Positions 1-5,130 of a stretch of 5,130 nucleotides of DNA are shown here, piece after piece. Positions within the stretch are counted from its first letter, which is position 1; each line of letters starts with the position of its first letter. A program made the translations under genes and the position numbers. The notes under the pieces were generated by a model, which had not been told where the DNA came from, did no database searches, and saw only the letters and a list, made by a program, of their open reading frames with translations. The stretch is taken from assembly GCA_009774145.1 (NCBI GenBank), contig VSND01000132.1:1-5130 (forward strand), given 5' to 3'. The DNA is from Lachnospiraceae bacterium. GTDB lineage: Bacteria > Bacillota > Clostridia > Lachnospirales > Lachnospiraceae.

Positions 1-1407
1 TTCTTCCGACAATGCCGCCATCGCTCCTTCTGTCTGGCGCAGCTGCCGTTCCAGTTCCTGTTTTTTCTGATGAACCAGAGCCTGCCCCTGCTCCACATAA
101 TCCCTCTGCTTTTTCAGTTGGGTGGCAAATTCCGCCCGAAACAGGAAAGACAGGATATCCGCCAGCTCTGTCCTGGATATCCGGTTGGATTCCAGACAGG
201 TTTCCCTCTTAGTGCTGACGCTGTCCAGGCAGAAATAACCGCCTTTCCGTTCCCGCCTGCCGTCCCCATAGTCCTTTACATAACTGTGCCGGGTCATTTT
301 CCTGCCGCATACGCCGCAGTACAGAACCTTGTCGAAGATATTCTCCCCGATGGGGCATCCCTTTGTGGGATGGTTGTGGCTGCGTGTCCGCTCCTGAATC
401 CTGCGGTGGATTTCCTGTGCCTGCCCGTAAAGCTCCTGGCTGATAATGGCCTCATGGGTATTTTCCTTTCTCACCCATTCTTCTTCCGGTCTGCGGACAC
501 GGTTTCCCTCTTTCCCTGCGGTAAGGGAAGTCCTGCCCTGCACCAGCCCGCCGATATAGGTGGCGCTTTTCAGGATGCGCTCCACCGCGCTCTTGTCCCA
601 CCCTTTATATGCCGTTTCAGCCGGACAGTAGACCTCTTTGCATTTTTTATAAACGGTCGGCGGGTTGATCCTTCTGTCATTCAGTTCGTCTGCCACAGCC
701 TGATAGCTTCCCATTTCAAGAAATTTCTTATAGATGAGCCTGACAATCTCCGCCGTATTCCCATCCGGCTTTAGTTTCCTGAGCCTTCCTTCCAGGCACG
801 CCTCATATCCATAAGGCGGCGGGCCGCCCACATAGGAGCCTGCTTCCCTGCGCTGTTTCAGGGACAGCTTTGCCTTTGCCGAAAAATCCTTTGCATACAT
901 ATCGTTCACCAGGTTTTTTATTTCGGATGCCATCTGCTTTGTGTTATTGACTTCCGTCCCGGTATCGTACCCGTCTGCAACCGCAATGAAACGGACTCCC
1001 AGAAACGGAAATATCTTTTCTATATAATTCCCTGCCTCCAGATAGTTTCTGCCAAACCTGGACAGATCCTTTACGATCACACAGTTAATATCGCCCAGAC
1101 GGATGTCCTGCATCAGCCGCTTGAAATCGTCACGGTCAAAATTCGTCCCTGTTTTTCCCAAATCGGCGTATTCACCAACAATCTCTATCTTATCTCCATG
1201 ATGTTGGTTCCAGTCCTCCACATACCTTTTGGCAATCTCAATCTGCGTTTCCACAGACTCATTCTTTTTCAAATCCCGATCCGAAGACAGTCTGGCATAG
1301 ATACCTGCTTTATAATATTTTACTCCCTGCATCTTTCCCTGTACGGTTCCCGGCGCGACGGATTCGGCACCGGCGGCAGCACGGGCGCGTTTCGATGTCC
1401 TTCCCAT
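1..1407 (-). CDS. Large serine recombinase, second of a tandem pair (3' end beyond window)
   Basis: Site-specific DNA recombinase of the large serine (resolvase/invertase) family, expected to cut and rejoin attachment sites through a covalent 5'-phosphoserine link. The first 469 residues are visible and the frame is open at base 1. A basic, Ala-rich extension (1-30) precedes the catalytic domain, in which YARLSSDRD (37-45) places the nucleophile at Ser41. VKDLSRFGRNYLEAG (112-126) and FLGVRFIAV (135-143) are family hallmarks. The recombinase domain follows (about 190-330, including GGLVQGRT), then a zinc ribbon with Cys364, Cys367, Cys393 and Cys404, and the start of a Gln/Glu-rich coiled coil from about 430. 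The ATG at 1407 has AGGGGGG six bases upstream; Met26 (1332) is a weaker alternative. It starts one base after the stop of the preceding recombinase, implying coupled translation. The two are clear paralogues (NCVIVKDLSRFGR shared) but not recent duplicates. Family assignment is firm; the exact role and att site are unknown. Confidence 0.95.
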   Translation of the reverse strand, partial: MGRTSKRARAAAGAESVAPGTVQGKMQGVKYYKAGIYARLSSDRDLKKNESVETQIEIAKRYVEDWNQHHGDKIEIVGEYADLGKTGTNFDRDDFKRLMQDIRLGDINCVIVKDLSRFGRNYLEAGNYIEKIFPFLGVRFIAVADGYDTGTEVNNTKQMASEIKNLVNDMYAKDFSAKAKLSLKQRREAGSYVGGPPPYGYEACLEGRLRKLKPDGNTAEIVRLIYKKFLEMGSYQAVADELNDRRINPPTVYKKCKEVYCPAETAYKGWDKSAVERILKSATYIGGLVQGRTSLTAGKEGNRVRRPEEEWVRKENTHEAIISQELYGQAQEIHRRIQERTRSHNHPTKGCPIGENIFDKVLYCGVCGRKMTRHSYVKDYGDGRRERKGGYFCLDSVSTKRETCLESNRISRTELADILSFLFRAEFATQLKKQRDYVEQGQALVHQKKQELERQLRQTEGAMAALSEE

Positions 1408-1408
1408 A

Positions 1409-3088
1409 TCATGCCCCCCTGTGAAAATCTTTCATTGCCTGATACTGATCGGTAAAATAAAATTCAATCTCTATCCGTTTCCCCTCATACACCCAGATCC
1501 TTTTCACAAGGCTTGCAAGGGTATGGCGGTCAATCTCTTTCAGTTCCAGGGAATCCTTAAAAGATGCAAGACGCCCTGCGCTCAATACGCCCGATTTAAA
1601 CATCTCCCGGACAAGCTGCTCCTGCTTTTCCTCCGAAGCTGACAGGCTCTTTGCCTTCCTTTGAAATTCCCCGTGGAGCCGTTCAAATTCCTCCCTGGTA
1701 ATGACTCCCGTCCCCAGGTCCTCATACAGCCCGGCACACAGGCTGTAATATTTATCCTGCTCTTTTTTCAGACGGGCGATTTCCTTATTATAGCTGATGA
1801 CCGCCTGCAGGTTTGCCTCCCGCTCTTTTGCCTGTGCGAAAAGCCGTTCCTGATCCAGAAAATCGTTGGCATACCGGCGGATGGCAGTCCCGGTCAGTTC
1901 CTTCAGCACGGTTTCTTCTATGCTGTGACGGCTGCATCCCTCCCCACGGTTCTTGGTGGAGCAGATATAATAGACCTTTTCCGTCCCTTTATAGCGGTTG
2001 ACCCTCCTCACCATCTGCTCCCTGCAGTCCCCGCAGAACAGAAGCCCCATAAACGGGCTGATTTCTTTCTTCTCCGGGCTGATGCGGCCGTCCGCTTTCA
2101 AAAGATTCTGAACAATGGTAAAATCATCGGCAGAGATAATGGGTTCATGAGTATTTTCCACCCGTATCCATTCCTCTTTCGGTTTTTCCACACATTTCTT
2201 TACCTTATAGTTAACCCGCTCTGTTCTGCCCTGTACCAGATGACCCAGGTACACTTCGTTGGTCAGTATCCGCCGGACAGACGGGCTGCTCCACCTGGAG
2301 TCGCTGCCCCTGGTAAAACCTCCCCGATAGTTCAGCCCCAGGGATTTCTTATATTCCTTTGGGGACAGGATGTGCAGGCCGTTGAGTTTTTCCGCTATGG
2401 CGGAAACAGCCATTCCCTCAATCTTCCACGCAAAAATCCTGCGGACAATGCCCGCCGCATAATCGTCCACCAGCAGCCTGTTTCTGTCTTCCGCCGATTT
2501 CCGGTAGCCATACACGGCAAAAGCCGCAAGGCATTCCCCCTTCCTGCGCTTTATCGCAAGCTGGCTTTTTACCTTGGTGGATATGTCACGGCAATAGCTG
2601 TCGTTTATGAAATTTTTTACCGGCAGTACAATGTTGCGCTCCCCGGCATCTGCCGAAAAGCTGTCATACCGGTCGGTAAGGGCGATAAAACGCACCCCCA
2701 GAGCCGGGAATACCTGATCCAGATACCTCCCGGTCTCAATGTAATCGCGCCCGAAACGGGACAGGTCTTTCACGATGACGCAGTTCACCCTGCCCGCCGT
2801 GATGTCGCTTATCATCCTTTTAAATTCTGGTCTCTCGAAGTTGCTGCCGGAATAATTGTCATCTGCATAGCAGTCAAAAAGTTCAATGTCCTCCTGTTCC
2901 CGGATAAAGGAACGGATCAGCTCCCTCTGGCTGCCGATGCTGTTGCTCTCGGCTCTGAATGTGGCTTCCGCATTTCCTGCGCTTCCAGTGTCAGCGGTGG
3001 TTCCCACATCGCTGTCCTCCCTGGAAAGTCGTAGATACATGGCCGCATAGAAATGTCTTGATTCTTTTTTTGAATATTCGTTTTTCAT
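1409..3088 (-). CDS. Large serine recombinase, first of a tandem pair (559 aa, complete)
   Basis: Complete large serine recombinase of ordinary length for the family, probably acting in excision or integration of the surrounding element. The catalytic domain opens with MYLRLSRED (17-25), Ser22 being the expected nucleophile. VKDLSRFGRDYIETG (106-120) and LGVRFIALTDRYD (130-142) complete it. A recombinase domain spans about 190-330 (HLVQGRT at 283-289). A zinc ribbon uses Cys352, Cys355, Cys376 and Cys385, followed by a charged helical, coiled-coil-like stretch (about 412-500) and a typical beta-rich tail ending at 559. I chose the ATG at 3088 because AGGAG lies seven bases upstream and the catalytic strand follows closely. 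The frame can be extended to a GTG at 3160, which has no SD. One oddity is a small-residue insert (about 28-44, Thr/Ala/Gly/Ser-rich) between the nucleophile and the ESNSIGSQRELI helix. It follows the 89-aa gene after 189 bases and is coupled to the second recombinase. Confidence 0.96.
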   Translation of the reverse strand: MKNEYSKKESRHFYAAMYLRLSREDSDVGTTADTGSAGNAEATFRAESNSIGSQRELIRSFIREQEDIELFDCYADDNYSGSNFERPEFKRMISDITAGRVNCVIVKDLSRFGRDYIETGRYLDQVFPALGVRFIALTDRYDSFSADAGERNIVLPVKNFINDSYCRDISTKVKSQLAIKRRKGECLAAFAVYGYRKSAEDRNRLLVDDYAAGIVRRIFAWKIEGMAVSAIAEKLNGLHILSPKEYKKSLGLNYRGGFTRGSDSRWSSPSVRRILTNEVYLGHLVQGRTERVNYKVKKCVEKPKEEWIRVENTHEPIISADDFTIVQNLLKADGRISPEKKEISPFMGLLFCGDCREQMVRRVNRYKGTEKVYYICSTKNRGEGCSRHSIEETVLKELTGTAIRRYANDFLDQERLFAQAKEREANLQAVISYNKEIARLKKEQDKYYSLCAGLYEDLGTGVITREEFERLHGEFQRKAKSLSASEEKQEQLVREMFKSGVLSAGRLASFKDSLELKEIDRHTLASLVKRIWVYEGKRIEIEFYFTDQYQAMKDFHRGA

Positions 3089-3095
3089 GGTATCA

Positions 3096-3115
3096 CTCCT
3101 GACTTTTTTAGTCAG
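3096..3115 (-). promoter_or_regulatory. Recombinase SD abutting a small stem-loop
   Basis: On the minus strand the SD AGGAG (3100-3096) sits seven bases before the ATG at 3088 and decides that start. Its first two bases form the edge of a 6-bp perfect stem, CTGACT/AGTCAG (3115-3110 with 3104-3099), around a five-A loop. The stem is weak but could partly mask the SD. The SD is firm; a regulatory role for the stem is inference. Confidence 0.5.
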
Positions 3116-3177
3116 AGAAAAGCCGATGGCTTTCACCAGACTGGGAGCCAGGAGTTCCACTGATTTGTCCCGCCATC

Positions 3178-3206
3178 AGATTAACATAAATCCTGTCATT
3201 CTTCAA
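3178..3206 (-). promoter_or_regulatory. Possible promoter for the recombinase pair
   Basis: On the minus strand, TTGAAG (3206-3201) and TAATCT (3183-3178) are separated by 17 bases, in the 189-base gap ahead of the first recombinase. The -35 matches consensus at four of six positions and the -10 at only three of six, so this is a weak candidate. Read-through from the 89-aa gene is an equally good explanation for recombinase expression. Confidence 0.22.
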
Positions 3207-3277
3207 GCCTCTTTCGGAGACTTTTCCAAACTTTTCTGAAATCCGTCCTGAAATTCATTTCGGACTCTCATTCTTTT

Positions 3278-3547
3278 TTATATGTAGATTTCTGACATCC
3301 TCCGCAGGTACTCCGCCATTTTGTCATCTATGGTTGCCCCGCTTTCCTGAAACCTGACCTTTACCACATAATCTCCAATCCGGTTCACATAGATGTTCTT
3401 TGTCTGTTCAGCAAAGGCAGCCAGTTTTTTCTCCACCGGCTGTGAAGTGTCAATTTTGATATCCCGCAGATCGGTCAGTTCGGAAATGTCCACAGTGCGG
3501 ATATCGGTCTGTGCCATTTCTGCAAGCATCTCTTTTGTCAGCTTCAT
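3278..3547 (-). CDS. Small mobile-element protein resembling DUF6870/TnpW families (89 aa)
   Basis: A short soluble protein with no signal peptide or membrane segment. The N-terminal part is helical and polar, then comes DIRTVDISELTDLRDIKID (15-33), which I recognise from memory as the hallmark of DUF6870-type proteins. The second half, with RIGDYVVKVRFQES (56-69) and a DKMAEYLRRM helix (75-84), also resembles the pattern of TnpW proteins of clostridial transposons. The function is not known to me; small size and position directly upstream of large serine recombinases suggest an accessory or regulatory partner of recombination, which is inference. The ATG at 3547 has AAGGAG eight bases upstream, a strong SD, and the gene shows no damage. 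It lies 194 bases after the helicase fragment, with a repeat cluster in that gap, and 189 bases before the recombinase pair. The existence of the gene is well supported; the family name is moderately sure. Confidence 0.85.
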   Translation of the reverse strand: MKLTKEMLAEMAQTDIRTVDISELTDLRDIKIDTSQPVEKKLAAFAEQTKNIYVNRIGDYVVKVRFQESGATIDDKMAEYLRRMSEIYI

Positions 3548-3655
3548 GACAGCATCTCCTTTCCTTCCGGTACTCCGGTTTTGCAGTCAGCAGATACACT
3601 GCTCTGATTTTATTCGGCAGCTGTCTGCTGTCCCGTATTCATTTTATTTCTCTTT

Positions 3656-3686
3656 CGGATTGTCCTATGACAACCCGGATTGTCCT
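3656..3686. repeat. TTGTC/GACAA half-site cluster with an 11-bp direct repeat
   Basis: CGGATTGTCCT occurs twice, at 3656-3666 and 3676-3686, giving a 20-base period. Between the copies lies an inverted GACAA (3669-3673), so three half-sites TTGTC, GACAA and TTGTC start at 3660, 3669 and 3680. The cluster is about 110 bases upstream of the 89-aa gene. Its form suits an operator or a recombinase/accessory-protein binding site, but nothing in the sequence identifies the binder. Confidence 0.45.
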
Positions 3687-3741
3687 TTTTTCCTGCAATT
3701 TTCCATACCCTGGCCGACATCCGCTCAAAATCTCTGCCCGA

Positions 3742-4431
3742 TCATTTCTGATCCATAAAATAGTTCTCCGACTTATTGCTCCTGATAAAGATCCCCACAT
3801 CCTCCATCCTCTCCGTCACCGGCATATCCGGCAGGGCCGCCAGGATATCGTTCTTATACCGCCCGCCGGCTCTGCAGTCCAGGATGGAGAACACACAGGT
3901 ATCCGTTTCTCTGCGTATGCCCCGCCCAATCCACTGGCGCAGCTTCATCAGCATCCCCGGTACAATAATCTCTGCCAGGTACTCATGAAAATCCTCATGC
4001 AGGGACTTCTCATACTCCAGCACCGGATCCGGCACGGGAAAAGGCAGCTTCACCACCACAAGGGAAGAAAGGATATCCCCGGCCAGGTCAATCCCCTCCC
4101 CGGCGCTGTCGCTGGCAAGCAGTACCCCGCTCCCACTCCTGCGGAACTCCCGGATAGCCTCCAGTCTTCCCTTTCCCATGGAAAACAGCGGAAAATCTTC
4201 TATCCTCTCCACAAGCTCCTGATACACCATCTCCATCATCCGGTAGGATGTGAACAGCGCCAGCGTATGCCCGTGGCTCTGCCGGATCAGTTCTTCCAGT
4301 CTGTCTGCCACCGCCTTCCGGTAGGCTGTTTTCCTGATATTGGGAAACGGCATATCCTCCGGCAGATACAGCAGGGCATGGTTCCAGTAATCAAAGGGAG
4401 AGGCCTTGCTCTGTCTTATCCGGGTTGTCAC
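3742..4431 (-). pseudogene. C-terminal fragment of a DinG/XPD-type ATP-dependent helicase
   Basis: This 229-codon frame matches only the second RecA-like domain of superfamily-2 iron-sulfur/DinG-type helicases. SPFDYWNHALLYLP (11-24) is the conserved entry to that half. TLALFTSYRMM (56-66) corresponds to motif IV, GVLLASDSAGEGIDLAGD (102-119) to motif V, KLPFPVPDP (128-136) to the conserved loop after it, and RQWIGRGIRRETD (165-177) to motif VI with its arginines. The C-terminus looks natural. The N-terminal half, with Walker A and the DEAH box, is absent: upstream sequence in another frame encodes a sigma-like protein. The only start is a GTG at 4431 without an SD, just after an in-frame TAA, and its first about 9 codons derive from the sigma gene. 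Without motifs I and II it cannot be an active ATPase, so I call it a deletion remnant. It could have supported element replication or transfer when whole (inference). Confidence 0.85.
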
Positions 4432-4537
4432 GCAGGTAATCTTCCAGGGTTATCTCTACGATGCCGTCCGAAAATTTATAGACGATCCCCTGACTGTATC
4501 GGTTCAGGGCATAATCGCTGTCCTTATAATTTCTCAA
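4391..4537 (-). pseudogene. N-terminal fragment of a sigma-70-like protein of integrative elements
   Basis: A 48-codon frame opening at TTG (4537), with GGAGG nine bases upstream. Its sequence, NYKDSDYALNRYSQGIVYKF (3-22) followed by ITLEDYLRDNPDKTEQ (29-44), matches from memory the N-terminus of sigma-70-like proteins carried by clostridial conjugative elements. Those proteins normally run to roughly 150-200 residues and end in a helix-turn-helix. Here the match stops near Gln44; four unrelated codons and TGA follow, where helicase sequence begins in another frame. The DNA-binding region is therefore gone and the product should be non-functional. The TTG start gives the family's usual RN-Y-K-D-S-D opening, so it appears native. 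It overlaps the upstream 49-aa leader ORF by 14 bases and the helicase frame by 41 bases. The family call is fairly confident but made without a search. Confidence 0.65.
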
Positions 4538-4673
4538 TTTTCCTTTCCTCCGGGTTTGAATTTTTGAATTTCAAACCCGGAGGCGGACTGCGGCATCTGT
4601 TTATTTCCCCTTTAAAGCACCAAAAGAGCCGAAAGGCGGTGCTGCCTGTCTGCTCTTTTTTCTTCCTGCTCAT
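4524..4673 (-). CDS. Possible 49-aa leader ORF overlapping the sigma-fragment start
   Basis: ATG at 4673 with AGGA five bases upstream opens a basic 49-codon frame, MSRKKKEQTGSTAF at its start and PEERKIEKL at its end. I recognise no domain. It reads through the whole 4547-4583 hairpin and stops at 4526-4524, past the TTG of the sigma fragment at 4537. A ribosome on it would melt the hairpin that holds the next gene's SD, an arrangement typical of translational coupling. Just upstream a nine-codon frame (4704-4675, MMGYKTVQE) ends in TGATATG, sharing the same one-base-gap junction with this start. Whether the product itself matters or only its translation is unknown, and chance is possible. 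Confidence 0.35.
   Translation of the reverse strand: MSRKKKEQTGSTAFRLFWCFKGEINRCRSPPPGLKFKNSNPEERKIEKL
4547..4583 (-). promoter_or_regulatory. 14-bp perfect hairpin sequestering the sigma-fragment SD
   Basis: CCTCCGGGTTTGAA (4547-4560) and TTCAAACCCGGAGG (4570-4583) are exact inverted copies around a nine-base AT-rich loop. In the minus-strand transcript the 3' arm ends in GGAGG (4551-4547), which is the SD of the TTG-start frame at 4537. No T-run follows on either strand, so it is not a normal intrinsic terminator; masking of the ribosome binding site is the simplest reading. The structure is certain, the role inferred. Confidence 0.7.
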
Positions 4674-4711
4674 ATCATTCCTGCACTGTCTTATATCCCA
4701 TCATAAAGAGC

Positions 4712-4726
4712 CCGGTTCTAAACCGG
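4712..4726. repeat. Short inverted repeat upstream of the leader
   Basis: CCGGTT (4712-4717) and AACCGG (4721-4726) form a 6-bp dyad around three bases. It lies between the terminator and the first short leader frame. It could be an operator or a small mRNA hairpin; its size also allows chance. Confidence 0.35.
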
Positions 4727-4745
4727 ACCACATATAAATACGGAC

Positions 4746-4774
4746 AAAAAAACTGCCGACCATCAAGTCGGCAG
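4746..4774 (-). terminator. Rho-independent terminator on the minus strand
   Basis: On the minus strand CTGCCGAC (4774-4767) pairs perfectly with GTCGGCAG (4760-4753) around a six-base loop, followed directly by seven T residues (4752-4746). This is a textbook intrinsic terminator. It ends transcription arriving from the right-hand gene and separates it from the leader/sigma region. Confidence 0.9.
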
Positions 4775-5010
4775 CGATCTGTAAACTCCAGTCATATATC
4801 ATGTTTTAAAATAATTGTCATTATCATCTTTAATTTTGTTCATAATTATTTTACAACACCTGATTTTTTCCTGACCTCCGAAACTCTAATTTGACTATCC
4901 TTTCCCTAATGATTTTTCCTTGTACGATCATTGCAAACCATATTATTATAAGATGATTTTCAATAATCCCATATCCTCTAAACTTACTTGAGAGTAAAAA
5001 GTTTATATGC
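4775..5010. other. AT-rich stretch without a convincing gene
   Basis: Base composition is clearly richer in A+T here than in the recombinase genes. A 60-codon minus-strand frame (5033-4851, GTG start, no SD, no recognisable domain) and a 14-codon frame starting at ATG 4848 with no usable SD are both unconvincing. TAAAATAATT (4807-4816) and AATTATTTTA (4844-4853) form a 10-bp inverted repeat with a 27-base gap, made only of A and T and so possibly chance. The stretch is probably the untranslated 3' region or decayed flank of the right-hand gene, ending at the terminator. Confidence 0.5.
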
Positions 5011-5130
5011 TTAAGAAGCCAGTAAATCCTCACAGATTTCTGACTGATCCTGTACTTCCTGAATTAATCGTGTTATGTGTAACCTGGGGTTCTGCCACAT
5101 AAATCGAAAAATATGTTTTCGAAGATAATG
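5011..5130 (-). CDS. C-terminal 39 codons of an unrecognised protein (5' end beyond window)
   Basis: The minus-strand frame is open from the right edge and ends at TAA 5013-5011. The visible residues form an amphipathic, helix-rich tail: FRFMWQNPRLHITRLIQEVQ (8-27) and then an acidic end, SEICEDLLAS (30-39). Mixed, protein-like composition and the intrinsic terminator downstream support it as a real gene end. I do not recognise the family. It may be another element gene or host DNA; the start and most of the protein lie outside the window. Confidence 0.5.
   Translation of the reverse strand, partial: HYLRKHIFRFMWQNPRLHITRLIQEVQDQSEICEDLLAS

Noticed and set aside
70..774. Long plus-strand frame opposite the second recombinase
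   Set aside because: It is the shadow of a recombinase with full family motifs on the minus strand; it has no domain of its own and a Pro/Leu-rich shadow composition.
1661..3034. 457-codon plus-strand frame
   Set aside because: It lies wholly inside the first recombinase on the opposite strand, and its translation has no recognisable motif.
3089..3160. 24-residue N-terminal extension of the first recombinase from GTG 3160
   Set aside because: No SD precedes the GTG, whereas the ATG at 3088 has AGGAG at ideal spacing and gives a normal family N-terminus.
3245..3265. Imperfect inverted repeat after the 89-aa gene, with a T-rich run beyond it on the plus strand
   Set aside because: The stem has a bulge, only two bases lie between the arms, and the T-run is about eight bases away and on the strand with no gene, so it is not a convincing terminator.
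3610..3720. 36-codon minus-strand frame in the gap before the 89-aa gene
   Set aside because: Only a weak SD, no domain, basic low-information translation, and it runs across the half-site cluster; probably chance.
3668..4430. 13-bp inverted match TGACAACCCGGAT at 3668-3680 and 4430-4418
   Set aside because: A single match of this length is not far from chance expectation in a window this size, and one copy lies within former sigma coding sequence.
3667..4737. 356-codon plus-strand frame over the helicase fragment
   Set aside because: It is His/Pro/Arg-rich, without motifs, antisense to clear helicase motifs IV-VI and to the hairpin and sigma fragment.
4851..5033. 60-codon minus-strand frame with GTG start
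   Set aside because: It overlaps the end of the better-supported right-edge gene, has no SD and no family signal, and the AT-rich composition makes chance frames likely.

Overview
The window looks like the decayed recombination end of a conjugative or mobilizable element from a Clostridia-type Bacillota, probably a gut Lachnospiraceae or Oscillospiraceae relative. This rests on family recognition: tandem large serine recombinases, a small protein resembling DUF6870/TnpW, a DinG-type helicase piece and a sigma-70-like piece of the kind carried by clostridial integrative elements. Strong purine-rich Shine-Dalgarno (SD) sequences fit the same group. No search was run, so names rest on motifs and memory of the families. 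Every gene I can support lies on the minus strand and reads right to left; the long plus-strand reading frames are shadows.

Layout in transcription order. (1) 5130-5011: the last 39 codons of an unrecognised gene entering from the right. (2) 5010-4746: AT-rich DNA without a convincing gene, closed by a clear intrinsic terminator at 4746-4774. (3) 4704-4391: a short leader region with a 49-codon ORF, a perfect 14-bp hairpin, and the first about 44 codons of a sigma-70-like protein starting at TTG. (4) About 4410-3742: the C-terminal half of a DinG/XPD-type helicase, without its nucleotide-binding half, abutting the sigma fragment out of frame. (5) 3741-3548: intergenic, with a cluster of TTGTC/GACAA half-sites. 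(6) 3547-3278: an intact 89-aa small protein. (7) 3088-1409: an intact 559-aa large serine recombinase. (8) 1407-1: a second, paralogous large serine recombinase, 469 residues visible, running off the left edge.

The two recombinases form a tightly coupled pair (one base between stop and start) and probably catalyse excision and integration of the element. The 89-aa protein just upstream may be an accessory or regulatory partner (inference). Between the sigma and helicase fragments, the rest of the sigma gene, any genes in between and the helicase N-terminus are gone, which points to an internal deletion. I found no RNA gene, CRISPR array or insertion sequence, and no wholly new system. The most interesting points are the sigma/helicase deletion junction and the leader ORF that reads through a hairpin hiding the next gene's SD.
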